A stretch of DNA of 64,000 nucleotides from the NCBI GenBank assembly GCA_963669405.2, contig CAXXHF010000002.1:2108001-2172000 (forward strand). Reading direction: 5' to 3'. Below the pieces are notes generated by a model. That model searched no databases, was not told where the DNA came from, and was given only the letters and a program-made list of their open reading frames with translations. Both the position numbers and the translations under genes were made by a program. Source of the stretch: Aureisphaera sp963669405. GTDB lineage: Bacteria > Bacteroidota > Bacteroidia > Flavobacteriales > Flavobacteriaceae. Below, piece by piece: positions 8,588 through 17,246 of this stretch (position 1 is its first letter; each line of letters begins with the position of its first letter).

Positions 8588-10507
8588 TTAATCTACAAAA
8601 TATGGTAAATATAAATCTATAATAGTACCTTCAGAAGTTCCTTTGCCCACTAAAAATCTAGCATTCACTTTAAATTTTTTACCTAAAATCATCAGTCGCT
8701 CTTTTACAATGGTGCCTGAAACCGAAGTATTATTTTTATGGGTGTTTAAGTTTTCAGAATAACCAATTCCGTTATCACTTATTTGGATATGGAGCAGTCC
8801 ATCATCATTTGGTTCAAAAATCTCTATTTCAATTTTACCCTTCGTTTTAATTCCAGCTAAACCGTGAATAATTGCGTTTTCAATAAATGGTTGAATTAAC
8901 ATTGGTGGAACTACAAGAGCCTCTGGGTCAATTCTATCAGTACCAATAATTTTAAAATCAAATTTATTTGAAAAATCCGACTGCAATTTTAAGTAATTTC
9001 TTAAAAGTGTTAACTCTTCATCCAGATCAACAAATTCTTCGCGGGAGTTTGTCAAAATTAGACGAAATAAGGTAGCCAACTTCGTTATATAAGGGATTGC
9101 GTTAGATGACCGCCCTGCTACTAGGCCACAAGCAGTATTCAAGGCATTAGACACAAAATGCGGGTTCATTTGAGAGCGTAACAATCGCTGCTCTAGGTTT
9201 TCCAATTTGTATTGATTGTTAAGATTTCGTTGTCTCCACAACACGATTCCTATAGTGGTTAACAATAGTAGTAAACCTGCCAACCCAAATCCTAAGTATC
9301 GCTGTTGATTGATAATTGTTTGCTGTTGCGATTTATTAATTTCCAATTGTTCAATAGAAGCATCTTTCTCTTTAGTTTGATAAGATATCTCAAGGTTCTG
9401 CATATCCTCCTTAATTTGAAGCTTATGAAAACGCTTTAAAAAAGCCACCTGTTTCTCAAGAACCGGTATCGCTTCACTATGTCTGGATGCTGAATTGTAT
9501 GCGTTGACCAAGACTTCGGTACAGAAAGAATAATTCTCTTCATCAAATTTATTTAAAGTTTTTTTTTCATCGAGTTGGTCTAATACCTCTTTTAATCCAT
9601 TGATACCTTTTTCTAGACGTCTTTCATAAATATCAACAAAGGCTTCGGCCTTAGCATAATTAAGCGGGCCATCTTCATAATCTCCATAACCGTATAGGTT
9701 AAATGCTTCATTTCCTTTTTTATAATAAAAGGCAGCAGAATCTATTTTTCGTTCTGAAAAATGCAGATGACCTAGATTGTAAAAAAAGGAATGAATATTT
9801 GATAAATAATCCAATTTATGAGAGATGTCTATACCCTTTAAGTAATACCGTTTTGCCTTTTCTATACTATCAAATGATTGATAGAGTATCCCTATTCTAT
9901 GGAGAACACTTACAGCTGGTCTGGCAAGGCCCATATATAAAGTATCTTTACTCAAACCTAGAAAAGAAGAGAGCGCTATACTATCGTTGCCCATAGCCAA
10001 ATGATTATCGGCAATTCCTGCAAGTATATAGGATTTCCATTTATACGGATGCTTCTTAGTTAGATCTAGAGCAGTCTGATAGTGATTAATAGAACTCTTA
10101 AATTTTTTCTGAGTTCTTAGAACGTTTGCCATTATTACGTGTAAAGGGATAAGTTGTGTCTCGTCCAAATCTCTTTTCAATTTTGCCTTTTCATAAGATT
10201 CTATTCCCTTATTGGCATAATAAATTACAGAATCATACTTGTTGTTTCTGTAGGACTGCCCGGTTTTTTTTTGATAATAAAGAGGCCAACCATATAGATC
10301 AGGATTTGTCTCCAAGATCCTTTTAATCATTGGAATGTTCTTATAATTCCGTTCTGGATGTTCAATAAGTGAGTCAATATAAGTTTGTCCATAAGTCCTA
10401 GTAGGATCAAAAGTATCCTTATCAAGTACCTGTGCCTGGATGCAAGTTGTGAAGAAAAAGAATATTAAAAAAACAATGACCGAAATCTTAAATTTTACTA
10501 ATTTCAT
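8588..10507 (-). CDS. TPR sensor histidine kinase, LytS/YehU (His_kinase) type
   Basis: 639 aa. A signal sequence or N-terminal anchor (MKLVKFKISVIVFLIFFFF) is followed by an all-helical TPR-like region (about 60-370), a coiled segment and one transmembrane helix (about 402-423, GFGLAGLLLLLTTIGIVLW). The kinase core has the PF06580 signature RSQMNPHFVSNALN (phospho-accepting His about 451). The ATPase N-box is LIQPFIENAIIHGL and the G-box is ISDNGIGYSE. TPR-containing LytS kinases normally pair with LytTR regulators. Here the partner regulator is encoded divergently, with only 20 bp between the two start codons. The signal sensed is unknown. Confidence 0.88.
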   Translation of the reverse strand: MKLVKFKISVIVFLIFFFFTTCIQAQVLDKDTFDPTRTYGQTYIDSLIEHPERNYKNIPMIKRILETNPDLYGWPLYYQKKTGQSYRNNKYDSVIYYANKGIESYEKAKLKRDLDETQLIPLHVIMANVLRTQKKFKSSINHYQTALDLTKKHPYKWKSYILAGIADNHLAMGNDSIALSSFLGLSKDTLYMGLARPAVSVLHRIGILYQSFDSIEKAKRYYLKGIDISHKLDYLSNIHSFFYNLGHLHFSERKIDSAAFYYKKGNEAFNLYGYGDYEDGPLNYAKAEAFVDIYERRLEKGINGLKEVLDQLDEKKTLNKFDEENYSFCTEVLVNAYNSASRHSEAIPVLEKQVAFLKRFHKLQIKEDMQNLEISYQTKEKDASIEQLEINKSQQQTIINQQRYLGFGLAGLLLLLTTIGIVLWRQRNLNNQYKLENLEQRLLRSQMNPHFVSNALNTACGLVAGRSSNAIPYITKLATLFRLILTNSREEFVDLDEELTLLRNYLKLQSDFSNKFDFKIIGTDRIDPEALVVPPMLIQPFIENAIIHGLAGIKTKGKIEIEIFEPNDDGLLHIQISDNGIGYSENLNTHKNNTSVSGTIVKERLMILGKKFKVNARFLVGKGTSEGTIIDLYLPYFVD

Positions 10508-10527
10508 AGTGCAATAACCTAGTGTAA

Positions 10528-11274
10528 ATGGAATCTAAAATTAGAACAATTATTATTGAAGATGACAGAAACGCTGTAGATTATTTGTCATCGATTCTCT
10601 CTTCAAATCTTAAAAATATCGATCTTATTGGCGTTTCCAATAATATCGCTGATGCCATTAGGTTTATAGACACTAAAGAGCCAGAATTGGTGTTTATGGA
10701 CATAGAATTGACTGACGGGAACTCTTTCGAAATTTTTGATCAACTCCATTTTACAGACTTTGAAGTCATATTTGTAACAGCTTTTGATGACTATTTAAAA
10801 AGCGCCATTGATCATTATGCTTTTAGTTTTGTTGTTAAGCCCTATGAGCCAAAAAAAATTGTTGAAATTGTAAATCGTTACCTCAAACTAAAAAAGCGTT
10901 TATTTTCTATGAATAAGTACAATGCGCTTTCAAATTTTTTACAGAGTAATGATGCTCAATTATTACTAAATATTGGGAATGAACATATCTCCATTAAGAT
11001 GAATGAAATAGTTAAATGTGTTTCTGATGGAAACTATACTTCGGTTTATATGACCAATGGAGAAAAACATTTGGCTTTACACTCCTTAAAATACTACGAA
11101 TCTTTGTTTACAAATAAAGGATTTTTTAAAGCGCATCGTTCCACCTTGATTAATATAGCCCATATTTCTACTATTTATAAGAAGGAAACGATCATTCTTA
11201 CCAATAATGATAAAATTAACGTATCGATAAGAAATAGATCAAACCTCACAAACCTTTTGAACACCTTTTCCTAA
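10528..11274 (+). CDS. LytTR-family response regulator
   Basis: 248 aa. The receiver domain carries the acidic pair IIIEDD (residues 8-13), the phospho-acceptor Asp58 (VFMDIE), Thr in FVTAFDD and Lys in VVKPYEP. The C-terminal LytTR DNA-binding domain (about 145-245) shows the family pattern VKCVSDGNYTSVYM and FFKAHRSTLINIAHI. It pairs with the divergent TPR kinase. The start is fixed by the acidic pair close to the N-terminus. Because the start codons lie 20 bp apart, each promoter must lie inside the other gene or the transcripts must be nearly leaderless. Phased direct repeats just downstream (11289, 11310, 11373) suggest that the next gene, the T9SS cargo at 11465, is its target. Confidence 0.9.
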   Translation: MESKIRTIIIEDDRNAVDYLSSILSSNLKNIDLIGVSNNIADAIRFIDTKEPELVFMDIELTDGNSFEIFDQLHFTDFEVIFVTAFDDYLKSAIDHYAFSFVVKPYEPKKIVEIVNRYLKLKKRLFSMNKYNALSNFLQSNDAQLLLNIGNEHISIKMNEIVKCVSDGNYTSVYMTNGEKHLALHSLKYYESLFTNKGFFKAHRSTLINIAHISTIYKKETIILTNNDKINVSIRNRSNLTNLLNTFS

Positions 11275-11288
11275 GCTACAATCTTCCT

Positions 11289-11319
11289 TTATCATTCTAT
11301 ATAGCACGCTTATCATCTC
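11289..11319 (+). promoter_or_regulatory. Candidate LytTR operator: TTATCAT direct repeats 21 bp apart
   Basis: TTATCAT occurs at 11289-11295 and 11310-11316, exactly 21 bp (two helical turns) apart. A third copy is at 11373-11379, a further 63 bp (3 x 21) away. LytTR dimers bind two direct repeats with about 21-bp periodicity. The repeats lie between the regulator gene and the T9SS cargo gene. The geometry is read directly; regulator identity is inference. Confidence 0.5.
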
Positions 11320-11345
11320 AAAGTAAACGCTAATACTTTTATGCA

Positions 11346-11375
11346 TTGGCGTCAAGCGGTTCCGCTATAACTTTA
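11346..11375 (+). promoter_or_regulatory. Candidate promoter of the T9SS cargo gene
   Basis: TTG at 11346-11348 and TAACTTTA at 11368-11375, separated by 19 bp, resemble the Bacteroidota promoter TTTG-N17..20-TAnnTTTG. The third TTATCAT copy overlaps the -7 box. The predicted leader is about 85 nt. Confidence 0.35.
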
Positions 11376-11464
11376 TCATTACCATTAACTCCATCTATCT
11401 GGATTTCAAGATGGTTCGCGGAAACCGAAAAGCGAATGAGTAGGTCGTATTTAAAACCAAAATT

Positions 11465-12769
11465 ATGAAAAAAGAAAAATTTTTAGTGATTGGTTGTTTG
11501 CTATTACTTGCAACAGTAAATTTTGCACAAACCACCAGTGACAATTCACGAGGCCCAAGTTGTGAAAATTGTAAGGATCCTTGGGGCATTATCCAACCAA
11601 CTAGTGAGACAAACGAATACACCTCATTAGCATTAGCAGATAACTACTTCTGGGAAGTTTGTAACGGGCCGGCATCAATTTCAGGATCCAATTCAAATCA
11701 AACCGTGCAAGTTATGGGAGGTTCTCTTTCTTCTTTTAGTCTTAGATTAACTTGGTTTGTTAGCGGGAAGTGTTTCGAGGTATGCAATATTTTTGTAGTT
11801 GTCCCACCCGTACTCACTGATTTAGAGCAAACTAAATCCGCAACCGAATCAATCATTACGGAAGAGTTAAGCTCTGATGTCATAGATCTAACTAATGGAA
11901 ATTCTAAGGGACCAACATGTGATACCTGTAACGATCCACAAAATTATATAACCGATAATGGGGACAATACATTTACTGCTTCGCCCAATGCACAAGGCTA
12001 CTTTTGGGAAGTATGTAACGGGCCTGCTCTTATTACAAATGGACAAAAGGCAAAAACAGTAACAGTCTCAGGAGATGCTGGAAGCACAAGCAACATTAAA
12101 TTAACAATGTTCATAAATGGAAGCTGTGTTGAGACCTGTCAAACTTTTACTATTCCAGATCCAGTTGAATGTGATGGGTGTATCCATGTTACCGTTGAAA
12201 ACAATGGTCCTGGTACCGATTGTGGTAACGCTGTTGGGAATCTGGCCAATTGTTTAGCCGATCCAATTTCAAGTGTGGAATGGTACTTTAAACTGATAGA
12301 TGTTACTGGCAATAATGAAGAGCTTGTGGGCACTGATGAGGATTCACCAATTTTTGAATCTCTGCCTCTTGACCTTTCGGTATATGATGTTAATCGTCCG
12401 GATGGCGACTTTGCATCGCTTATTTTTATTGCTTATATAACCTATGAGGATGGTAGTATATGTAGAGATTGGCATAGTACTGATTTAACCTGCGATAATA
12501 TGACTCGTGATGACCTTGGGAGTGGTGGCATTCCTGGAATTAACCTGTATCCAAATCCTTTAAAAGCAGGAACAGAAGTGAGCTTCGAAGGAATGGAAGT
12601 TGAGAATATTAATACAATTGAAGTTTTTGATATCCACGGAAACCAAAAAGTATCCATGAAGCCTTCAAAACAAAGTTTCAGTGTTAGAGACTTAACATCG
12701 GGAATCTATATTGTAAGATTCACTAATACAAATAATGAGGTCATTCAGAAAAAACTTATCATCGAGTAA
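11465..12769 (+). CDS. Secreted T9SS cargo protein with two cysteine-pair repeats
   Basis: 434 aa with a signal peptide ending NFAQ (residues 1-22). Two homologous modules follow, at about 28-115 and 146-235. Each opens with NSRGPSCENCKDP or NSKGPTCDTCNDP and contains YFWEVCNGPA and a later cysteine pair, consistent with an Ig-like or PKD-like fold stabilised by disulfides. A third cysteine-containing domain spans about 240-350. A T9SS type A sorting domain (NLYPNPLKAG onward, ending KKLIIE) predicts export through T9SS and surface attachment. The function is not recognised; adhesion is one possibility. The gene follows the LytTR regulator, with phased repeats between them, and ends at a strong bidirectional hairpin. 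Confidence 0.75.
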   Translation: MKKEKFLVIGCLLLLATVNFAQTTSDNSRGPSCENCKDPWGIIQPTSETNEYTSLALADNYFWEVCNGPASISGSNSNQTVQVMGGSLSSFSLRLTWFVSGKCFEVCNIFVVVPPVLTDLEQTKSATESIITEELSSDVIDLTNGNSKGPTCDTCNDPQNYITDNGDNTFTASPNAQGYFWEVCNGPALITNGQKAKTVTVSGDAGSTSNIKLTMFINGSCVETCQTFTIPDPVECDGCIHVTVENNGPGTDCGNAVGNLANCLADPISSVEWYFKLIDVTGNNEELVGTDEDSPIFESLPLDLSVYDVNRPDGDFASLIFIAYITYEDGSICRDWHSTDLTCDNMTRDDLGSGGIPGINLYPNPLKAGTEVSFEGMEVENINTIEVFDIHGNQKVSMKPSKQSFSVRDLTSGIYIVRFTNTNNEVIQKKLIIE

Positions 12770-12790
12770 GTTTAGATATATCTAATCAAA

Positions 12791-12820
12791 AAGAGGCAAC
12801 CTTATGTAAGGTTGCCTCTT
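12791..12820. terminator. Bidirectional terminator hairpin
   Basis: Perfect palindrome AAGAGGCAACCTTA / TAAGGTTGCCTCTT around a TG centre, between the convergent T9SS cargo gene and the peroxidase gene. A short T-rich stretch follows on the plus strand and AAAA precedes on the left. Confidence 0.85.
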
Positions 12821-12851
12821 TCCTTTTATAGTTATTTACGCTACTTGTCTT

Positions 12852-14240
12852 TTACTGCTTCAGTAGTTTTTTGAAGTATGATTTGCCTTGTCCATCTTCA
12901 ACAGTTACAAAATACAACCCCGAAGCTCTGGCACTAAAATCCAAGACGGTTTGTTGGTCGGCCTCTTGTTGAAACAACAACTTCCCTACGCTATTGTACA
13001 CCGATATTTTGAAATACCCAAGGTTGGTTTCAATCGTTGTATGATCCATGACAGGATTTGGAGAAATGGAGATGAAAGGAGACAGGCTTCCTTCAGGAAT
13101 ACCCAGCGTACCCCCTATTATTTTTATAGAGCCGTCCGGGTCAAAAGGATCTGACCATTTTGGGTTGGTATAAATGTCAGAACCTGTGAGGGTTCTCAAA
13201 AAAGCTACCAGACTCTGTTTTTGTGCTTCCGTAAGATTTAGCTGTTGTGGATCCCCGTTATTATCTCTTAATCGGGAGTCTAAATTGGTGTTGGCAGGGT
13301 TGTCTGGAATATGGTTGTAATGGTTAACCACCTCTAAAAGACTGGTAAAACTTCCATCGTGCATTAAAGGAGTATTTAAGGTACCATCAGGATTTACAAG
13401 ATCCCGTAGCGAAGGTGCACGGGTATTTGTTAAATCTATTTCGCCGGGCATTCCAGCCACTGTGATTACCCCATTGTTTTGAGAGCTTATGGTAATGGAA
13501 AATTCTGGCGGAATATGGCAATCTACACAACCAGCCCCGTCATTGGGCGTGTTTACAAACAAGTGCTTCCCCATATTCTCTTGGGGGGTAAAATTAGGAA
13601 AAGGCACGGTGTAGTTGTCTACTTGCGCCAAACCCTCATCAAATCGGGAGTCGAAAGACTGTATACTTCTTATAAATTGGGCCAAGGCCAATTGCATACG
13701 GTTTTCCGTGATTGCTGTATCACCAAATGCAAATTCAAAAAGGGTGTTGTAGTAGTCAATGCCCGATAAATGATTTATAAGATCATCCATATTGGGATCG
13801 CCATTGGTGCCGCTATACCCCATCTCTATATGGTCTTGTATGGGTTGGGAGGTTTGTACTTCCAATGTCTCTGCACGTTCGTCCCAAAAAAACTTTGCCT
13901 CCTGTGAAAACCGAGGATTTACAAGGCGCATAGAATGCCGGCCCGTGAGTCCGTTTATCCCCGTGCTTTGCACGTTTGGGTCGCCAAAAGCATTGGCTTG
14001 TATGTGGCAACTGGCGCAGGCTATGGTATTGTTGCTGGACAGGTTTTTGTCATAGAAAAGAACACGCCCCAAGGTAGCGGTTCTATCATCAATGGGGTTG
14101 CCATCGGTATTGTCTTTGCTTATATAATCCGGGATATCCTGGTTGGCATAGTTAAAGAGGTTATCCAAATCAATGGTGGCACTCATGAATATCCATCCAA
14201 AAGCCAATACGAGTAAGGAGTTTCCTAATTTGTTTTTCAT
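12852..14240 (-). CDS. Di-heme cytochrome c peroxidase family protein with T9SS sorting domain
   Basis: 462 aa with an N-terminal hydrophobic signal (residues 1-21). There are two c-type heme sites: CASCH (75-79) and CVDCH (about 236-240). Other CCP/MauG family features are GRVLFYDKNLSSN, RNAxx-like NTRAPSLRDL and LMHDGSF. Classical members reduce H2O2 to water with electrons from cytochromes; MauG-like members oxidise protein or organic substrates. After the catalytic region a SPNPVMDHTTI segment starts a T9SS C-terminal domain, ending YFKKLLKQ. This implies the heme protein is exported and anchored at the cell surface, unlike classical periplasmic CCP. Substrate is unknown. The gene is monocistronic, with its own upstream region and a terminator shared with the convergent gene. 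Confidence 0.85.
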   Translation of the reverse strand: MKNKLGNSLLVLAFGWIFMSATIDLDNLFNYANQDIPDYISKDNTDGNPIDDRTATLGRVLFYDKNLSSNNTIACASCHIQANAFGDPNVQSTGINGLTGRHSMRLVNPRFSQEAKFFWDERAETLEVQTSQPIQDHIEMGYSGTNGDPNMDDLINHLSGIDYYNTLFEFAFGDTAITENRMQLALAQFIRSIQSFDSRFDEGLAQVDNYTVPFPNFTPQENMGKHLFVNTPNDGAGCVDCHIPPEFSITISSQNNGVITVAGMPGEIDLTNTRAPSLRDLVNPDGTLNTPLMHDGSFTSLLEVVNHYNHIPDNPANTNLDSRLRDNNGDPQQLNLTEAQKQSLVAFLRTLTGSDIYTNPKWSDPFDPDGSIKIIGGTLGIPEGSLSPFISISPNPVMDHTTIETNLGYFKISVYNSVGKLLFQQEADQQTVLDFSARASGLYFVTVEDGQGKSYFKKLLKQ

Positions 14241-14545
14241 AAGAGGTGGTTGTCACTAATGATTTGGTGCCTGCAAAATAGGTATATCTAGCTATTGCGA
14301 TTTAAAAATAAGATATAAATTCAATATTGTCATTTAAAATGTGCGGGATTTTTATTTAAAAGGCGCTTAAAAAGCTTTCCAAGCCCCTTTGTCAGGGCAT
14401 CATCCCACAATACAACTACTACACATAATCTACACTTATGATGAATAATTACCGCTTATTACTTTGTGTATGGAGAAATGTAAACCACATTTTATTTTAG
14501 TCCTGATTTCCCCGCTTTTTATTAATCATTTTAAAAACAGGTACT
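14241..14545. other. Intergenic region between divergent peroxidase and 169-aa genes
   Basis: AT-rich, with no plausible gene. It should contain both promoters. A near-consensus -7 box (TACTTTG, 14460-14466) faces the 169-aa gene, and TATTTTG on the minus strand faces the peroxidase. Neither has a convincing -33 partner. Confidence 0.4.
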
Positions 14546-15055
14546 ATGCCTTTTAACAATTTTGAGAGCCGTCATTTTACGACGGACGAGGAAAATCAGA
14601 TTAACGAAACCTTATCTGGATTGGAAAATGCCTTAGCAAACAAGCTGGCTAATTTATCACCTCAGGAACGAATACAGTTTGGAAGTGTTAAGGAACACAA
14701 CAAATTGATCGTAAACAAGGTGAAGGAATTTAGTGATACTCAACCAGGGTTGCGATCGCCAGATGTGGACTGGGAGGAGTTTAACCATGATTTTCAATCC
14801 CGTGCTTTTTTGGAATCGTTGTTAAACCGTTTGGCCAATTTGCAAACGGGATTGAACAATGCCAAGATCTTACATGACTTTGACAATTACAAAGCCAGTT
14901 TGTTAGACTATGACTATTCTAAGTACAAGAATTCCACAGCACAGGCTGGATATGAGGATAAGGTCTCAGGTCTGGCTCAGTTCTTTGCAAGGTCTCGCTC
15001 TAATGAAACCAATGAACGGACTGATGATCTTGAAACACCACCAGCAATGGAATAG
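14546..15055 (+). CDS. Hypothetical soluble helical protein, 169 aa
   Basis: The protein starts MPFNNFESRHFTTDEENQIN and is predominantly helical and charged (SGLENALANKLANLSPQERI, RAFLESLLNRLANLQTGLNN). There is no signal peptide or membrane helix, so it is probably cytoplasmic. The C-terminal 20 residues are polar and likely disordered (NETNERTDDLETPPAME). I do not recognise the family. It stands alone with its own terminator at 15091 and marks the last apparently native gene before the accessory island. Codon use is like the core genes. Confidence 0.6.
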   Translation: MPFNNFESRHFTTDEENQINETLSGLENALANKLANLSPQERIQFGSVKEHNKLIVNKVKEFSDTQPGLRSPDVDWEEFNHDFQSRAFLESLLNRLANLQTGLNNAKILHDFDNYKASLLDYDYSKYKNSTAQAGYEDKVSGLAQFFARSRSNETNERTDDLETPPAME

Positions 15056-15090
15056 GGTGCTTTTAAGGAAGATTATTGGGTAGTAAGTAA

Positions 15091-15118
15091 CCCCTGCGAA
15101 GCTTCGCAGGGGTTTTTT
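15091..15118 (+). terminator. Rho-independent terminator
   Basis: Perfect 11-bp inverted repeat CCCCTGCGAAG / CTTCGCAGGGG followed by six T, 35 bp after the 169-aa gene. Confidence 0.9.
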
Positions 15119-15120
15119 GT

Positions 15121-15581
15121 GAGTATAAAATTGGTTTGATCTAGCTTGACTTGGTTGCAGGGTACTTTAAGTAGGTAAATAGGAGCTTTGAGCTGGTATT
15201 GAGCTATTTTGAGATGGTAAAAAGGATCTTCCAGCTCCTCTGGAGGGGCTTAAAGTAGGTAAGGATGACCTATGTAGATGGTATTAAGGAGCTTTTAGCT
15301 GATTTGGAGGAGCTAGGAGATGATATTTTTGACCTATAGAGGTGGTCAGGAGGAGCTTTGAGGTGTTAAGATTGGGGTAGAAGCTCCACGGGAGGAAGAT
15401 TATACATCATCAATACACCAAAAGGCCTCAATTGCGGGAAACCCGTAGAGGAGTTTGGAGAAAATAGGTAATTTTGATAATTCTCAATACTGATTCACTA
15501 AAGAATAGAAAATGATTATAGAAGGTCATGAACCTGCAATTTTGTTAGTTGAAATAAGGAATATGAATTCACTATAGATCA
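15121..15581. repeat. Degenerate G-rich repeat tract, no gene
   Basis: No plausible ORF. The plus strand is rich in G, A and T. Short motifs recur irregularly: GGAGCTTT at 15182, 15288 and 15353; AAGTAGGTAA at 15169 and 15253; AGATGGTA at 15212 and 15274. Intervals of 62-64 bp recur but no regular unit is maintained. It looks like a decayed tandem repeat at the left edge of the accessory island. Confidence 0.45.
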
Positions 15582-16826
15582 ATGGGAGTAGATGATATAT
15601 GGTTGTCTGATGATGAAAATGGGTATATTTCTGGAAAAGAGCTACGTGTATGTGCCGAACATTTTCAGGATGAAGATATTTTACGCTATATAAAGTCTCA
15701 TCATATAAAAGGACATGAATGTGATTTTTGCAATAAGTTTTTGTTTGATGGAGAAGAAGGAGAAACGGTCAAAACTATAACTTGGGATGAACTTATGGAG
15801 CGTATAGTTCCTTCCATTAGGGAATTCTATGACGATCCTGCAAATGGCCTTGCTTATGAATCTTCAGAAGGAGGATACTTTGGCAATGTTTATAATAGCT
15901 TAGAATTGTTAACAGAAGTTATTGAATTACATGCTGACTACGAAATTATTGAGGAAATTGCCAATACCCTAACGGGAGAAGCTTGGACAGAAGCTGAATT
16001 TTATGGCCCTTCTTATTTAGATCATCTTAATTATACGTGGGATTATTTTTCGGAGGTGGTTAAGTATAAAATCCGGTATTTGTTTAATGAAGTAGTGCTT
16101 GAGAAGGAATTTCATGGCGACGTAGATAGCCCCTATCTTATATTAAAAGATATTGGGAGGTTCCTTAAAGAATTCAAGTTGTTTACTAAATTCCCATTTG
16201 GAATGGATGTGTTAAGAAAGAAGAGTTTGTTGTACCGGGCAACCCAATACCACCCCAAGGAACGTAAAGTTAGAAAATGCGCAGATATTGGTTCTGCCCC
16301 CAGACAATATGCAGGAGCCAATCGATTTAGCCCAGAAGGGATCTCTATTTTTTATGGGGCAGAAGACGTGGAAACGGCACTATTAGAAATTAAAGATCTG
16401 GACAGGAAGGAAGATAAAATTGCTGTTGGGTGTTTTAAACCAGAAAGACCTTTGTATTTAATTGACTTAAGAGCAATCCCCCGATTTGGATTTTTTAATA
16501 CAGAGCATGTAAAAGATATAGAGCCGGCTCGGTTCTTACAGATATTCGTAGAAAATATTTCTAAGAAACTAACCAAGGAAGACAATCATCGCATTGAGTA
16601 TATTCCTTCCCAAATAGTGACGGAATATCTTAGGTACATCTTATCGAAAGAAGTAGATAAAAGGATCGATGGTATTGTATACAATAGTGTGCAGAACCCT
16701 GGAAAAAGTTGCTATGCTATTTTTGCAGACCATACTATGTGCAATGATGAAGGAGAGGAAGATGAAGACACGTTATTGGTGCTTCAAAAAGGTTCTATTA
16801 AAAAATGGAAAATTGTAGATCTTTAG
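15582..16826 (+). CDS. HEPN/RES-NTD plus RES domain protein (putative NAD-targeting toxin)
   Basis: 414 aa. The N-terminal 190 residues resemble the HEPN/RES N-terminal domain that accompanies larger RES proteins, with a Cys pair (CDFCNKF, about 50) just before it. The RES domain starts at LLYRATQY (Arg about 219) and continues with GANRFSPEGISIFYGAEDVETALLE (given here in part: Glu about 271). It ends with NPGKSCYAIF (Ser about 374). These are the R-E-S residues that name the family. Characterised RES toxins (RES-Xre modules) degrade NAD+. No Xre-type antitoxin gene adjoins it, so it is either a fused self-regulated form or an abortive-infection effector. It lies next to a restriction-modification gene, which supports a defence role. 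Confidence 0.7.
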   Translation: MGVDDIWLSDDENGYISGKELRVCAEHFQDEDILRYIKSHHIKGHECDFCNKFLFDGEEGETVKTITWDELMERIVPSIREFYDDPANGLAYESSEGGYFGNVYNSLELLTEVIELHADYEIIEEIANTLTGEAWTEAEFYGPSYLDHLNYTWDYFSEVVKYKIRYLFNEVVLEKEFHGDVDSPYLILKDIGRFLKEFKLFTKFPFGMDVLRKKSLLYRATQYHPKERKVRKCADIGSAPRQYAGANRFSPEGISIFYGAEDVETALLEIKDLDRKEDKIAVGCFKPERPLYLIDLRAIPRFGFFNTEHVKDIEPARFLQIFVENISKKLTKEDNHRIEYIPSQIVTEYLRYILSKEVDKRIDGIVYNSVQNPGKSCYAIFADHTMCNDEGEEDEDTLLVLQKGSIKKWKIVDL

Positions 16827-16995
16827 CTCAAAGAATGTAACTAATGCTCAGTGAAATTGAAAAACTACCTATGTGTTTTATATATAGAGTTATTGAATAT
16901 TTATGATATGAGCTGAAATTCCATAGAGACATCAGAGATATTTTAATTTTATACAAAGTATTTTGATATATAATTTATCTTAGTGTGAGTGAAGC

Positions 16996-17196
16996 ATGGA
17001 CAAAAGGAGTTTAATGACCAAAGAAGCACAAATAGAAGAAGAATTAATCGAAAGATTATCTGATTTAAAATACACATATCGAAAAGTTGTGTTTCATACC
17101 AAAAACCAGCCGCACAAACAGCACATTTGGTTTTTGCCGACACGAAAGCCAACACAGAAAAACCAAAAGAGCTGTTTTTTGCCAACGCTCGAATGA
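16996..17196 (+). pseudogene. Truncated 5' end of a type I restriction hsdR gene
   Basis: The first residues, MTKEAQIEEELIERLSDL followed by KYTYR, match the very conserved start of Bacteroidota type I restriction HsdR subunits, where KYTYR is normally followed by a xDIRDR segment. After about base 17082 the similarity stops and the frame reads through unrelated AT-rich sequence to a stop at 17196. No hsdM, hsdS or remaining hsdR sequence is visible. The 66-codon frame is therefore a relic left when the type IIG gene and its flanks replaced the rest. It is unlikely to be functional. The family match is from memory of the HsdR N-terminus, without an alignment. Confidence 0.55.
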
Positions 17197-17246
17197 TATT
17201 GAGAAGAAAGAATTAAATTTAAAAACTGACAGAGAGAATACATTAT

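Noticed and set aside
15121..15581. CRISPR array at the repeat tract
   Set aside because: Repeats are short, imperfect and irregularly spaced, and no cas genes are present.
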